From Hordeum vulgare subsp. vulgare (taxonomy: Eukaryota; Streptophyta; Magnoliopsida; Poales; Poaceae), in the NCBI RefSeq assembly GCF_904849725.1, contig NC_058519.1:533208316-533272315 (forward strand): a stretch of DNA of 64,000 nt, read 5' to 3'. The position numbers were made by a program, and so were the translations under genes. Shown piece after piece: positions 10,978 through 23,446 of this stretch. How positions within the stretch are numbered: position 1 is the stretch's first letter; each line of letters starts with the position of its first letter. The notes beneath the pieces are model-generated. The model was not told the DNA's origin. It saw only the letters and a program-made list of their open reading frames with translations, and searched no databases.

Positions 10978-11087
10978 ATTTGTACGGGTACCGGTAGCCG
11001 CCCCCAAGGGTTGCCACGTGTACGGGTTCGGTAACCGCCCCCAAGGTTTGCCATTCGTACGGGTTCGGTGACCTCCCTCAAGGGTCC
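10978..11087 (+). repeat. Three-copy ~40-bp tandem repeat in solo LTR 3
   Basis: Three imperfect units each carry GTACGGGT.CGGT followed by CCCCCAAGG or CTCCCTCAAGG, at about 10981, 11019 and 11058. They lie about 540-640 bases downstream of the TATA box, in the transcribed part of the LTR. Confidence 0.7.
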
Positions 11088-11512
11088 CTTAGTGGAATCA
11101 CGGCATCTTGCATTGTGCGAGGGCGTGAGGAGATTACGGTGGCCTTAGTGGCATCTTGGGGAGCATTGTGCCTCCACACCGCTCCAACGGAGATTAGCAT
11201 CCGCAAGGGTGTGAACTTCGGGATACATCATCATCTCCGCGTACCCCGGTTATCTCTTACCCGAACCCTTTACTTATGCACTTTACTTTGTGATAGCCAT
11301 ATTCTCTCTTGTCATATATCTTGCTATCACTTAGTTGTTTATCTTGCTTAGCATATGTTGTTGGTGCACATAGGTGAGCCTAGTTGTTTGAGGTTTTGTG
11401 CTTGGCATATTAAACATTAGTTTTATTCCGCATTTGTTCAAGCCTAAACCTTAATTATTTTAAAGCGCCTATTCACCCCCCCCCCCTCTAGGCGACATTC
11501 ACGTCCTTTTCA

Positions 11513-13069
11513 CAAGCAATCCATGGCGGAAACCTTGAAGCGACAAACGTTTCTGAACTCAGATGAGAGAAGTTTGAGTCTAGCCAATTAAACCAACTAC
11601 CACTGATGTAACCTATAAAGATGGACTGAACAATAACAATACAAAAAAATGACAGCTAAATTATGAAGAGTCCTAAAATTGACCCCTTTTGGCCTTAATT
11701 AATTGTGTGAAGTTGAAATGATTAATCTAAAGTAAGATATACCGGTATGTAGGCAAAAAATGTAGTTGAATGACCCATACTTGAATAACTCAAAAAAGAA
11801 CGCAGCATCAAATACTATAGTAATTATTATTGGACATGATATAGTAAGGTACTCTCACTGGTTAAGGAACTCTACAGCACACGTACGTCGTACCACAGTA
11901 TGCGTCCAAACAGTAAGCAGACACAATTAGCTAGTCTTGTACGCACATTTTTCCATGTTTTCAAGATAGAAATGCAAATGAATGGATACTGGCTACATTG
12001 TAATTAGTAATTGCGTTGGTTGATCGCAGAACTGGATCGATCTGGACGACATGTATGCAATTGCTCAACAGTGGTTATTAGTTGCAGCGTTGCAGATCAT
12101 CGTTAACTAACTAATTAGTAAGCACCGGTTAAGATGGATGGATGGAACTGCAAGAGGGTCATATGCTATAGTAGTACTTTTGGGCCAGGCGAGAGAAAAA
12201 GATGACCCGTCCATGCCTTCGATCCATCCATCCATCCTAAAGCTGCTTGCTTGCTTGCTGCATCACACGTAGACCAGACCAAAAGGCTACATGCATACGT
12301 ATTGTGCTATCAAGCTAGCTACCTCTTGCAGATGGGTCAGGAAAATTAAGCTTTTTCCCCTTCAGCTAAGCCAGGCTAGATCGGCCATGAGCTTGCAGTA
12401 AATGTTCAAAAGGCCTTTTTTTTCCTTTCAGCCGCCTAGTAAGTAGTTTAGATCCCAGCCTAGTTGGTACGTATTGATTCCTACTATGTACTTATACAAC
12501 TGTTGTGCCAGCAAATTCACAATTCAGTCTCCTACTACCCTACAGTTCTCTATCTCGTTAATTGTACATTTTTCATCATAGCTCTGAGTTAATTCTCCCA
12601 TCTGTTTCATTAGACCCAGGAGGACGGTATACAGTGGCAGGACTGACCTTGTTGTAGGCGTGGAGAACGGAGGACGGCCCTTGAAGACGATGAACAGGAG
12701 GAGGAGGGACATACCCACATGATGATGCTCTCCCATACCCTAAAAAGTGCAATTTGGCTGAACCCACCAGGTTAAAAAGATCAAAGTGCCTAACTTTTTA
12801 TTAAAAATACAGAAGCTCGTTTTCCCGGCATCCTCTACAGCATATACCACTACTGTACTAGTAGTACTATATATATGACAGAAGTGGAATTGAGAGGTTT
12901 GTTTTCCCAACATTATTCTCTTGAACGTTTTCCCATCATCTTTTGAAGGGTTTGGTTTAACAGGGTGCATGCATCTGAATCAGATGATGTAAACAAAGCC
13001 TCTGGACCTTAAGTCAAAACCAAAGCAACCAAGCATGTACTACAAAAGGCACTACATACATACTAGCTA
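11513..13069. other. CACTA 1 interior between solo LTR 3 and MITE; no gene recognised
   Basis: Sequence of ordinary, low-copy appearance with short simple repeats (GATCCATCCATCCATCC near 12220, GCTTGCTTGCTTGCTGC near 12243). Short minus-strand frames at 12524-12767 have no recognised family. It could be intron, promoter or UTR sequence captured with the nearby exon fragments, but nothing here proves that. Confidence 0.35.
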
Positions 13070-13150
13070 TTCCCTCCATAAACTAATATAAGAACGTTTA
13101 GCTCACTATTTTAATTATCTAAACACTCTTATATTAGTTTACAGAGGGAG
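13070..13150. mobile_element. Stowaway-type MITE, 81 bp
   Basis: Ends TTCCCTCCATAAACTAATAT and ...ATTAGTTTACAGAGGGAG are inverted repeats, flanked by TA dinucleotides at 13068-13069 and 13151-13152. This matches Tc1/mariner Stowaway elements of grasses (consensus end CTCCCTCC, TSD TA). It is nested in CACTA 1. Confidence 0.85.
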
Positions 13151-13521
13151 TACAAACAAACCGGATAGATACAAGCTGTACATACCAACACTAGAACCTG
13201 CAAACGTATAGACCTAAATCACACCCACAAAACATTCACAAATCCGATGCCTCATCGCAGATCGCCTCTAAAACCCTATATAATATGCATTCTTGGATAA
13301 GTAGACCTAAAGCATCTGAATGGAAAACTAGAAAACGTATAAACTTTTAAAGAAAAGCTCATTTTAGCAACAGTTAGCTATATATAGTAGAGCAAAACCT
13401 GTTTATTTTAGCAACAAGTTTATAAAGACATTCTTAATACGTTGAAACTTCGAAGCGTATGTGTCATAGTAGAGCAAAACCTGTTTATTTTCAAATGGGG
13501 ACATGTTGATTGAAAACTTAC

Positions 13522-13654
13522 TCTCAGTAAATTCAGCTTTTGCTGCTCCCTTCTCCAGACTATACTGAAGGGAGCCAATGGTGAGACTAATAGCAGGAAT
13601 CAACATTAGTCTCCTTCTTTCTACATCAGGAAAACAAGAACCAAGCATCAGATC
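13522..13654 (-). pseudogene. Captured exon of an unidentified host gene
   Basis: A 133-bp open stretch on the minus strand with exon-like borders: CCTGTAG before it (acceptor AG) and GAGA/GTAAGT after it (strong donor). It translates without stops as DLMLGSCFPDVERRRLML followed by IPAISLTIGSLQYSLEKG and AAKAEFTE. I do not recognise the protein. It lies on the same strand as the PANC and UTP13 fragments in this CACTA and downstream of them, so it may be a third captured exon. The alternative is a chance open frame, though the paired splice signals argue against that. Confidence 0.5.
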
Positions 13655-14764
13655 CTACAGGTAGCAAAAGAAGACATTAATCCTACAGTATCACGGCAAC
13701 ATTTGACCATTTGAAGCAAAAGAAAAATGGGCGCTGATTGGAGTTGGAAAGCATAATAGTATATACTCTAAGGAAGGTACAAGTATGATAAAACAACACT
13801 ATTATTTATTCATTTGTCTACATGAATATGATTCATTAATTTATAACACAGCCATACATATAACATATGTGAATATTTTATTAGCTACCACATGTATTTA
13901 TAATAATTATTTTTTAGTATTATATGTTACACACATAATCTTCACATTGTATTTGTACATGTACTTTGCATGTACAAAAGAAAGGCAATACCGTAGTTAA
14001 ATTGTATTAGTTAAAAGAAAAATAAAAAATATATTAAACCATATATTGTAAGCAAGAGAAATCTAAGACCAAATATTTTGATTGTCTACATCAAAATGGA
14101 AGTCGTATGTGCTAGACCAAGACATATCTGCATCAATCCCCGAATTAATTCTTCTATTCATTAATAAAAAATATTGACCATGTTTCCAATTATTAATCAG
14201 AAAAGTATGAAACTGATGTTATATGTATCAATCCCATATATATTCCATGTCACAAATAACAAATCTGAAGAAATATGCATTCCATTGGTACATGAAGCAA
14301 CACCATGGAGATTCTAGCTCTACTACTGGAGTCTAGTAAGATATAGCTGATGTTGAGGAACTCAGAATTGACTTTGCTTTCACGAATATGGACACGAGAG
14401 TCTGAAACATAAATGCGTAGAAAACTCAGTCATGGTCACTTGGACAGTCGGACTTGAGCTAACCGTACGGTGATAGATTGAACAGAACAGACGGTTTGAC
14501 CGATCAAATTTAATTGTTTTCTTCTGAACAAGTACCGGAATTGGTGATGCACGTGTCAAGCAACTCAGAAATCTAGTCAATCCGATTAGAGGAAATGCAA
14601 CATGTCTGAACTGTGTTTTCAGATGAAAACACTCTTCTGTAATGTAATGCGCGCGCGCATGCATGTATGGGCAAGCAAATTCTGACGAAATAATAATCGA
14701 TATGGCATTCAGATTTGGATCTCGTCTCACGGAGGAGTATCTAACACGAGTATTACAAACGCAC
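13655..14764. other. CACTA 1 interior; no gene seen
   Basis: AT-rich sequence, with a short alternating GCGCGCGC run at about 14649-14658. The part next to 14764 lies directly downstream of the captured UTP13 exon on the minus strand and starts with a donor-like GTGCGT, so it may be captured intron. No coding feature is supported. Confidence 0.35.
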
Positions 14765-14834
14765 CTTCCAGCTACGGATGCAGGTGCGGGACGCGAGCTC
14801 CCAGACCCTAATGAGCTTGCTGTGTCCAGCGGCG
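14765..14834 (-). pseudogene. UTP13/TBL3 (TORMOZ) exon fragment, part 2, after the copia A insertion
   Basis: Minus-strand reading gives AGHSKLIRVWELASRTCI then RSWK, ending at a splice donor AAG/GTGCGT. This is the first WD40 repeat region of UTP13/TBL3, where GHS.LIRVWDL and CIRSWKGH are characteristic. It is the direct continuation of the fragment at 23447-23662. Joining ...CTCTTCGCCG with ...CTGGACACAGC, after dropping copia A and one CGGCG copy, keeps the frame as LLFAAGHSKLIRVWEL. UTP13 is a nucleolar WD40 subunit of the U3 snoRNP/SSU processome that acts in 18S rRNA maturation. This fragment cannot make that protein. Confidence 0.8.
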
Positions 14835-16646
14835 TGTTGGAAATATGCCCTAGAGGCAATAATAAATTAGTTATTATTATATTTCTTAGTTCATGATAAT
14901 CATTTATTATCCATGCTATAATTGTATTGATTGGAAACACAATACTTGTGTGGATACATAGACAAAACACTGTCCCTAGTATGCCTCTAGTTGACTAGCT
15001 CGTTGATCAAAGATGCTCAAGGTTTCCTGGCCATAGGCAAGTGTTGTCACTTGATAACGGGATCACATCATTAGGAGAATCATGTGATGGACTAGACCCA
15101 AACTAATAGACGTAGCATGTTGATCGTGTCATTTTGTTGCTACTGTTTTCTGCGTGTCAAGTATTTGTTCCTATGACCATGAGATCATATAACTCACGGA
15201 CACCGGAGGAATGTTTTCTGTGTATCAAACGTCGCAACGTAACTGGGTGACTATAAAGATGCTCTACAGGTATCTCCGAAGGTGTTCGTTGAGTTAGTAT
15301 GGATCGAGACTGAGATTTGTCACTCCGTGTGACGGAGAGGTATCTCGGGGCCCACTCGGTCATACAACATCACACACAAGCCTTGCAAGCCATGTGACTT
15401 AGTGTAAGTTGCGGGATCTTGTATTACGGAACGAGTAAAGAGACTTGCCGGTAAACGAGATTGAAATAGGTATGCGGATACTGACGATCGAATCTCGGGC
15501 AAGTAACATACCGAAGGACAAAGGGAATGACATACGGGATTATATGAATCCTTGGCACTGAGGTTCAAACGATAAGATCTTCGTAGAATATGTAGGATCC
15601 AATATGGGCATCCAGGTCCCGCTATTGGATATTGACCGAGGAGTCTCTCGGGTCATGTCTACATAGTTCTCGAACCCGCAGGGTCTGCACACTTAAGGTT
15701 CGACGTTGTTTTATGCGTATTTGAGTTATATGGTTGGTTACCGAATGTTGTTCGGAGTCCCGGATGTGATCACGGACGTCACGAGGGTTTCCGGAATGGT
15801 CCGGAAACGAAGATTGATATATAGGATGACCTCATTTGATTACCGGAAGGTTTTCGGAGTTACCGGGAATGTACCGGGAATGACGAATGGGTTCCGGGAG
15901 TTCACCGGGGGGGCAACCCACCCCGGGGAAGCCCATAGGCCTTGAGGGTGGCACACCAGCCCTTAGTGGGCTGGTGGGACAGCCCAAAAGGGCCCTATGC
16001 GCCTAGGAAAGAAAATCAAAGAGAAAAAAAAAAGAGGAGGTGGGAAGGGAAGGAAGGACTCCCACCCACCAAACCAAGTCCAACTCGGTTTGGGGGGGGA
16101 GCCTTCCCCCTTGGACTCGGCCGACCCCCTTGGGGCTCCTTGAGCCCCAAGGCAAGGTCCCCTCCCTCCCACCTATATATACGGAGGTTTTAGGGCTGAT
16201 TTGAGACGACTTTTCCACGGCAGCCTGACCACATACCTCCACGGTTTTTCCTCTAGATCGCGTTTCTACGGAGCTCGGGCGGAGCCCTGCTGAGACAAGG
16301 TCATCACCAACCTCCGGAGCGCCGTCACGCTGCCGGAGTACTCTTCTACCTCTCCGTCTCTCTTGCTGGATCAAGAAGGCCGAGATCATCGTCGAGCTGT
16401 ACGTGTGCTGAACGCGGAGGTGCCGTCCGTTCGGTACTAGATCGTGGGACTGATCGCGGGATTGTTCGCGGGGCGGATCGAGGGACGTGAGGACGTTCCA
16501 CTACATCAACCGCGTTCACTAACGCTTCTGCTGTACAATTTACAAGGGTACGTAGATCACTCATCCCCTCTCATAGATGGACATCACCATGATAGGTCTT
16601 CGTGCGCGTAGGAAAAATTTTGTTTCCCATGCGACGTTCCCCAACA
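14835..16646 (+). repeat. Copia A 5' LTR
   Basis: 1812 bp, TG...CA ends. TATA-like CCTATATATAC at about 16172-16182 is followed by the transcribed R/U5 part. An A-rich run is near 16026. It carries an open antisense frame at 16003-16389 that is also open in the other three LTRs of elements A and B. Confidence 0.93.
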
Positions 16647-16660
16647 GTGGCATCATGAGC
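16647..16660 (+). promoter_or_regulatory. Copia A primer-binding site
   Basis: GTGGCATCATGAGC follows the 5' LTR directly. It is related to the TGGTATCAGAGC site complementary to initiator tRNA-Met that is common in plant copia elements. The same sequence borders the 5' LTR of element B. Confidence 0.7.
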
Positions 16661-17399
16661 TAGGTTCATGCGTAGATGTCTTCTCGAGTAGAACACAAAA
16701 GTTTTTGTGGGCGGTGATGTGCGTTTTGCTGCCCTCCTTAGTCTTTTCTTGATTCCGCGGTATTGTTGGATTGAAGCGGCTTGGACCGACATTACTCGTA
16801 CGCTTACGAGAGACTAGTTTCATCGCTACGAGTAACCCCGTTGCTCAAAGATGACTGGCAAGTGTCGGTTTCTCCAACTTTAGTTGAATCGGATTTGACC
16901 GAGGAGGTCCTTGGATGAGGTTAAATAGAAACTCATATATCTCCGTTGTGGTGTTTCCGTAAGTAAGATGCGATCCTACTAGATACCCATGGTCACCACG
17001 TAAAACATGCAACAACAAAATTAAATGACGTCTAACTTGTTTTTGCAGGGTATGCTTGTGATGTGATATGGCCAACGATGTGATGTGATATATTGGATGT
17101 ATGAGATGATCATGTTGTAATAGAAAATATCGACTTGCACGTCGATGGTACGGCAACCGGCAGGAGCCATAGGGTTGTCTTTATAACTAACGTTTGTGCT
17201 TGCAGATGCGTTTAGTATTTTGCTAGGATGTAGCTTTAGTAGTAATATCATGAGTAGCACGACAACCCCGATGGCAACACGTTGATGGAGATCATGGTGT
17301 GGCGCCGGTGACAAGAAGATCGTGTCGGTGCTTTGGTGATGGAGATCAAGAAGCACATAATGATGGCCATATCATGTCACTTATGAATTGCATGTGATG

Positions 17400-18100
17400 T
17401 TAATCCTTTTATGCACCTTATTTTGCTTAGAACGACGGTAGCATTATGAGGTGATCTCTCACTAAAATTTCAAGACGAAATTGTGTTCTCCCCGACTGTG
17501 CACCGTTGCTACAGTTCGTCGTTTGGAGACACCACGTGATGATCGGGTGTGATAGACTCAACGTTCACATACAACGGGTGCAAAACAGTTGCGCACGCGG
17601 AACACTCGGGTTAAGCTTGACGAGCCTAGCATGTGCAGAGATGGCCTCGGAACGCATGAGACCGAAAGGTCGAGCATGAATCATATAGTTGATATGATTA
17701 GCATAGAGATGCTTACCACTGAAACTATTCTCGACTCACGTGATGATCGGACTTGAGATAGTGGATTTGGATCATGTACCACTCAAATGACTAGAGAGAT
17801 GTACTTTTTGAGTGGGAGTTCTTAAGTAATATGATTAATTGAACTAATTGTCATGAACATAGTCTAATGGTCTTTGCGAATTACGATGTAGCTTGCGCTA
17901 TGGATCTATTGTTTATATATGTTCCTAGAGAAAATTTAGTTGAAAGTTGATAGTAGCAAACTTTGCAGACTGAGTCTGTAAAACCGAGGATTGTCCTCGT
18001 TGCTGCGCAGAAGGCTTATGTCTTTTATGCACCACTCAGTGTGCTGCACCTCGAGCATCGTCTTTGGATGCTGTGAACATCTGACATACACGTTTCTGAT
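17400..18100 (+). other. Copia A untranslated leader
   Basis: Long leader between the primer-binding site and gag, with no coding supported. The block around 17460-17720 (for example TTTCAAGACGAAATTGTG and AACACTCGGGTTAAGC) is present in reverse orientation in element B near 35640-35910, showing the two elements belong to the same or sister families. Confidence 0.6.
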
Positions 18101-19090
18101 GACTACACGATAGTTCAGTACAAAGTACTTAATGGCTTAGAAGCAAGGTGCCGAAAACGTTTTAAAAAACGTCACGGAACATAAGTGATGTTCTAAAGAG
18201 ATGAAATTGTGATTCCATGCTTGTGCCCTTGTTAAGAGGTACGAGACCTCCAACAAGATTCTTTGTCCACAGAGTAAAGGAGAAAAGCTCAATCGTTGAG
18301 CGTGTGCTCAGATTGTCTGAATACGACAATCAATTGAATCAAGTGGGAGTTAATCTTCCAGATGAGATAGTGATGGTTCTCCAAAGTCACTGCCACCAAG
18401 CTGTGAAAGCTTCGTGATGAACTATAACATATCAAGGATAGATACAATGATCCTTGAGCGATTCGCGATGTTTGACACTGCGAAAGTAGAAATCAAGAAG
18501 GAGCATCAATAGTTGATGGTTTGTAAAACCACTAAGTTTTAAGAAAGGCAAGGGCTAGAAGGGATACTTTGTGGAACGGCAAAACAGTTGCTACACTAAT
18601 GAAGAGACCCAAGATTAAACCCAAACCCGAGACTAAGTGCTTCTGTAATGAGGAGAACAGTCACTGAGGCGGAGCAACTCTAGATAGTTGGTAGATAAGA
18701 AGGCTGGCAAAAGTCGAAAGAAGTATATTTGATATACATGATGTTGATGTGTACTTTACTAGTACTCCTAGTAGCATGAGGGTATTGGATACTGGTTCGG
18801 TTACTAAGTGATTAGTGACACGAAATGATAGCTACAGCATAAATGGAGACTAGCTAAAGGCGAGGTGACGATACGTGTTGGAAGTGTTTCCAAGGTTGAT
18901 ATGATCAAATGTCACACGCTCCCTCTACCATCGGGATTGGTGTTAAACCTAAATAATCGTTATTTGGTGCTTGCGTTAAGCATGAACATGATTGGATCGT
19001 GTTTATTGCAATACGATTATTCATTTAAAGAGAATAATGGTTACTCTATTTGCTTGAATAATCACCTTCAATGGTTTATTGAATCTTGAT
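18100..19090 (+). pseudogene. Copia A gag and protease, broken
   Basis: Degenerate plus-strand remnant. Near 18405-18510 the translation FVMNYNISRIDTMILERFAM corresponds to FVLNYNMQGMNKSPGELFAM of element B gag. Near 18790 a protease-like LDTGSV survives, followed at 18865-19089 by the pieces GLVLNLNNRYLVLALSMNMI and YDYSFKENNGYSI that match element B after its DTGS site. Stops and frame changes occur every few dozen codons. No functional capsid or protease is possible. Confidence 0.75.
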
Positions 19091-20170
19091 CGTAGTGTTA
19101 CACATGTTCATGATATTAGTGCCAAAAGATACGAGTTAATGATGATAGTACCACTTACTTGTGGCACTGCCGCTTGAGTCATGTTAGTATAAATTGCATG
19201 AAGAGGCTCCATGCTGATGGATCTTTGTACTCACCTGATTTCGAATCACTAGTGACATGCAAATCATACCACATGAGCAAGGAGCTTGTTTTCATTAAGA
19301 TCAAATAAGATAGTAACTTGTTGGAAGTGATACATTTTGATGTATGCAGTCCAATGGGTGCTGAGGCACGCAGTGGATATCATTATGTTCTTATTTCAAT
19401 GACGATTTGAGTAGATACTAGAGTATTTACTTAATGAATCACAAGTCTGAAATATTGAAAAGTTCAATTCTGTTTCGGAGTGAAGTTCGTCGTAACAAGA
19501 GGATAAACTGTCTACGATATGATCATAGAAATGAATATCTGAGTTGCGAGTTTTGGTACGCAGTTAAGACAATGTGGAAATTGTTTCGCAGTTCATGCCA
19601 CCTAGAACATCATAGTGTGATGATGTGTCTGAACATCATAGCCACACACTATTTGGTATGGTGCATGCTATGATGTCTCTTATCGAAATACCACTATCGT
19701 TTATGGGTTAAGCATTAGAGACAACCGCATTCACTTTAAATAGGGCACCATCAAAATCCGTTGAGACGACACCATACGAATTGTGGTGTGGCAAAAGGCC
19801 AAAGTTGTCGTTTCTTGAAAGTTTGGGGCTTCGACACTTATGTGAAAAAGTTTCAGTCTGATAAGCTCGAACCCAAAGCGGATAAATGCATCTTCATAGG
19901 ATATCCAAAACAGTTGGGTAAATCTCCTATCTCAGATCCAAAAGCAAAGTGTTTGTTTCTGGAAACGGATCCTTTCTCGAGGAAAGGTTTCTCTCGAAAG
20001 AATTGAGTGGGAGAGTGGTAGAACTTGATGAGGTTATTGAACCATCACATCAACCAGTGTGTAGCAGGGCGCAGGAAGTTGTTCATGTGGTGCCTACACC
20101 AATTGAAGTGAAAGATGATGATGGTGATCATCAAGCATCAGATCAAGTTACTACAAACCTCGTAGGTTGA
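19091..20170 (+). pseudogene. Copia A integrase, broken
   Basis: Remnants of the zinc-binding region (WHCRLSHVS-like near 19160, then KRLHADGS) and of the integrase C-terminal part, RRHHTNCGVAKGQSCRFLKV at about 19761-19820, followed by KCIFIGYPKQLG. The matching block of element B is RRHHTNCGMAKGQSCRFLKF. The catalytic core between them is scrambled by stops and frameshifts. Confidence 0.75.
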
Positions 20171-21631
20171 CAAGGTCACGTACTACTGCAAAGTGGTACG
20201 GTAACCCTGTCTTGGAGGTCATGTTGTTGAGCAACAGTGAACCTACGAGTTATGAAGAAAGCAATGGTGGGCCCGGATTCGGACAAATGGCTGGAGGCCA
20301 TGAAATCCGAGAGAGGATCCATGTATGAAAACGAAGTGTAGACTTTGGAAGAACTACTTAATGGTCATAGGACTATTAAGTAAAGATGGATCTTTAAAGG
20401 AAGACAGACGATGATGGTGATAAGTCACTATTAAGAAAAGCTCGACTTGTCGCAAAGATGTTTTCGACAAGATCAAACAGTTGACTATGATGAGACTTTC
20501 TCACTCGTAGCGATGCTAAAGGTCTGTTAGAATTATGTTAGTTGTTGATGCATTATTTATGAAATATTGCATGTAGGATGTCAAAACATTGTTTCCTCGA
20601 CGGTTTCCTTGAGCAAACATTGTATGTGACACAACCAAAAAGGTTTTGTCGATCCTAAAGATGCTAGCAAGTAGGCAAGCTCCAGTGATCCTTCAATGGA
20701 CTGGTGCAAGCATCTCGGAGTTGGAACATACACTTTGATGAGATGATCAAAGATTTTGGGTTTGTACAAGGTTTATGAGAAACTGGTATTTCCAAAGAAG
20801 TGAGTGGGAGCACTATAGAATTTCTGATAAGTATATGTGGTTGACATATTGTGGATCAGAAGTAATGTAGAATTTCTGTAAAGCATACAAGGTTGTTTGA
20901 AAGGAGTTTTCAAAGGAATACCTGGATTGAGCTACTGGAAACGTTGAGCATCAAAGATCTATGGAGATAGATCAAAAGCGCTTAATAAAAGTTTCAATAA
21001 GATGCATGCCTTGACAAGTTTTTGAAGGAATTCAAAATAGATCAGCAAAGAAGGAGTTCTTGGTTGCGTTGTAGGGTGTGAATTTGAGTAAGACTCAAAA
21101 CCCGACCACGGCAGAATAAAGAGAATAGACGAAGGTCGTCTTCTATGCCTTAGCCGTAGAATCTAAAGTATGCCATGCTGTGTACCGCACCTAATGTGTG
21201 CCTTGACTGAAAGTCTGTTGAGAGGTACATAGAGTGATCCATGATTGAATCACTAGCAGCGGTCAAAATTTATCCTTAGTAACTAATGGACTAAGGAATG
21301 TTTCTCGATTATGGAGGTGGTTAAAGAGTTCGTCGTAAAGGGTTACGTTGATGCAAGCTTTGACACTAATCCGAATAACTATGAGTAGTGAAACAGATTC
21401 GTATAGTAGAGTAGATATTTGGAGTATTTCCGAATAGCACGTAGTAGCAGCATCTATAAGATGACATAAAGATTTGTAAAGAACACACGGATCTGATAGT
21501 TTCAGAACCATTGACTAAAACCTCTCTCACGAGCAAGACGTGATCAGACCCCATAACTATATGGGTGTTGGATTCGTTGGAATCACATGGTGATGTGAAC
21601 TAGATTATTGACTCTAGTGCAAGTGGGAGAC
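20171..21631 (+). pseudogene. Copia A reverse transcriptase and RNase H, broken, with polypurine tract
   Basis: Nucleotide-level similarity to element B persists (for example GAATACGAATTGT-like and AAGAACTACTTAATGG blocks), but the reading frame is destroyed throughout. No YVDD catalytic motif can be read in frame. The end of the interior carries AAGTGGGAGAC at 21621-21631, the polypurine tract that primes plus-strand DNA synthesis, directly before the 3' LTR. Confidence 0.7.
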
Positions 21632-23446
21632 TGTTGGAAATATGCCCTAGAGGCAATAATAAATTAGTTATTATTATATTTCTTAGTTCATGATAATCGT
21701 TTATTATCCATGCTATAGTTGTATTGATTGGAAACACAATACTTGTGTAGATACATAGACAAAACACTGTCCCTAGTAAGCCTCTAGTTGACTAGCTCGT
21801 TGATCAAAGATGGTCAAGGTTTCCTGGCCATAGGCAAGTGTTGTCACTTGATAACGGGATCACATCATTAGGAGAATCATGTGATGGACTAGACCCAAAC
21901 TAATAGACGTAGCATGTTGATCGTGTCATTTTGTTGCTACTATTTTCTGCGTGTCAAGTATTTGTTCCTATGACCATGAGATCATATAACTCATGGACAC
22001 CGGAGGAATGCTTTGTGTGTATCAAACGTCGCAACATAACTGGGTGACTATAAAGATGCTCTACAGGTATCTCCAAAGGTGTTCGTTGAGTTAGTATGGA
22101 TCGAGACTGGGATTTGTCACTCCGTGTGACGGAGAGGTATCTCGGGGCCCACTCGGTAATACAACATCACACACAAGCCTTGCAAGCCATGTGACTTAGT
22201 GTAAGTTGCGGGATCTTGTATTACGGAACGAGTAAAGAGACGTGCCGGTAAACGAGATTGAAATAGGTATGCGGATACTGACGATCGAATCTCGGGCAAG
22301 TAACATACGGAAGGACAAAGGGAATGACATACGGGATTATATGAATCCTTGGCACTGAGGCTCAAACGATAAGATCTTCATAGAATATGTAGGATCCAAT
22401 ATGGGCATCCAGGTCCCGCTATTGGATATTGACCGAGGAGTCTCTCGGGTCATGTCTACATAGTTCTCGAACCCGCAGGGTCTGCACACTTAAGGTTCGA
22501 CGTTGTTTTATGCGTATTTGAGTTATATGGTTGGTTACCGAAAGTTGTTCGGAGTCCCGGATGTGATCACGGACGTCACGAGGGTTTTCGGAATGGTCCG
22601 GAAACGAAGATTGATATATAGGATGACCTCATTTGATTACCGGAAGGTTTTCGGAGTTACCGGGAATGTACCGGGAATGACGAATGGGTTCCGGGAGTTC
22701 ACCGGGGGGCAACCCACCCCGGGGAAGCCCATAGGCCTTGAGGGTGGCACACCAGCCCTTAGTGGGCTGGTGGGACAGCCCAAAAGGGCCCTATGCGCCT
22801 AGGAAAGAAAATCAAAGAGAAAAGAAAAAAAAAAGGAGGTGGGAAGGGAAGGAAGGACTCCCACCCACCAAACCAAGTCTAACTCGGTTTGGGGGGGGGA
22901 GCCTTCCCCCTTGGACTCGGCCGACCCCCTTGGGGCTCCTTGAGCCCCAAGGCAAGGTCCCCTCCCTCCCACCTATATATACGGAGGTTTTAGGGCTGAT
23001 TTGAGACGACTTTTCCACAGCAGCCCGACCACATACCTCCATGGTTTTTCCTCTAGATCGCGTTTCTGCGGAGCTCGGGCGGAGCCCTGCTGAGACAAGG
23101 TCATCACCAACCTCCGGAGCGCCGTCACGCTGCCGGAGAACTCTTCTACCTCTCCGTCTCTCTTGCTGGATCAAGAAGGCCGAGATCATCGTCGAGCTGT
23201 ACGTGTGCTGAACGCAGAGGTGTCGTCCGTTCGGTACTAGATCGTGGGACTGATCGCGGGATTGTTCGCGGGGCGGATCGAGGGACGTGAGGATGTTCCA
23301 CTACATCAACCGCGTTCACTAACGCTTCTGCTGTACGATCTACAAGGGTACGTAGATCACTCATCCCCTCTCGTAGATGGACATCACCATGATAGGTCTT
23401 CGTGCGCGTAGGAAAATTTTTGTTTCCCATGCGACGTTCCCCAACA
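21632..23446 (+). repeat. Copia A 3' LTR
   Basis: 1815 bp, TG...CA ends, about 98 % identical by eye to the 5' LTR, with small length changes in G and A homopolymers. The TSD CGGCG follows at 23447-23451. Confidence 0.93.

Larger units (their letters stand above)
8940..11512 (+). mobile_element. Solo LTR 3, 2.57 kb, inside CACTA 1
   Basis: Starts TGTTAGAGCATATATCTCC and ends GTCCTTTTCA. It is flanked by the perfect 5-bp TSD CAAGC (8935-8939 and 11513-11517). It has a TATA box CTATATAAAG at 10441-10450 on the plus strand, a run of C at 11477-11489, and no internal domain, so it is a solo LTR. Two internal tandem structures are listed separately. The TSD bounds it precisely. I do not recognise the family with confidence. 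Confidence 0.9.
14835..23446 (+). mobile_element. Copia element A (BARE1/WIS/Angela-like), full length, 8.6 kb
   Basis: Complete LTR retrotransposon: 5' LTR 14835-16646, interior 16647-21631, 3' LTR 21632-23446, and perfect TSD CGGCG at 14830-14834 and 23447-23451. Both LTRs start TGTTGGAAATATGCCCTAG and end GTTCCCCAACA. By eye the two LTRs differ at roughly 30 of about 1810 positions (about 1.8 %). The interior retains all domains in the copia order but every one is broken. It inserted into the captured UTP13 exon inside CACTA 1. Confidence 0.95.

Noticed and set aside
14380..14970. 196-codon minus-strand frame
   Set aside because: It crosses from the copia A LTR through the UTP13 fragment in the wrong frame.
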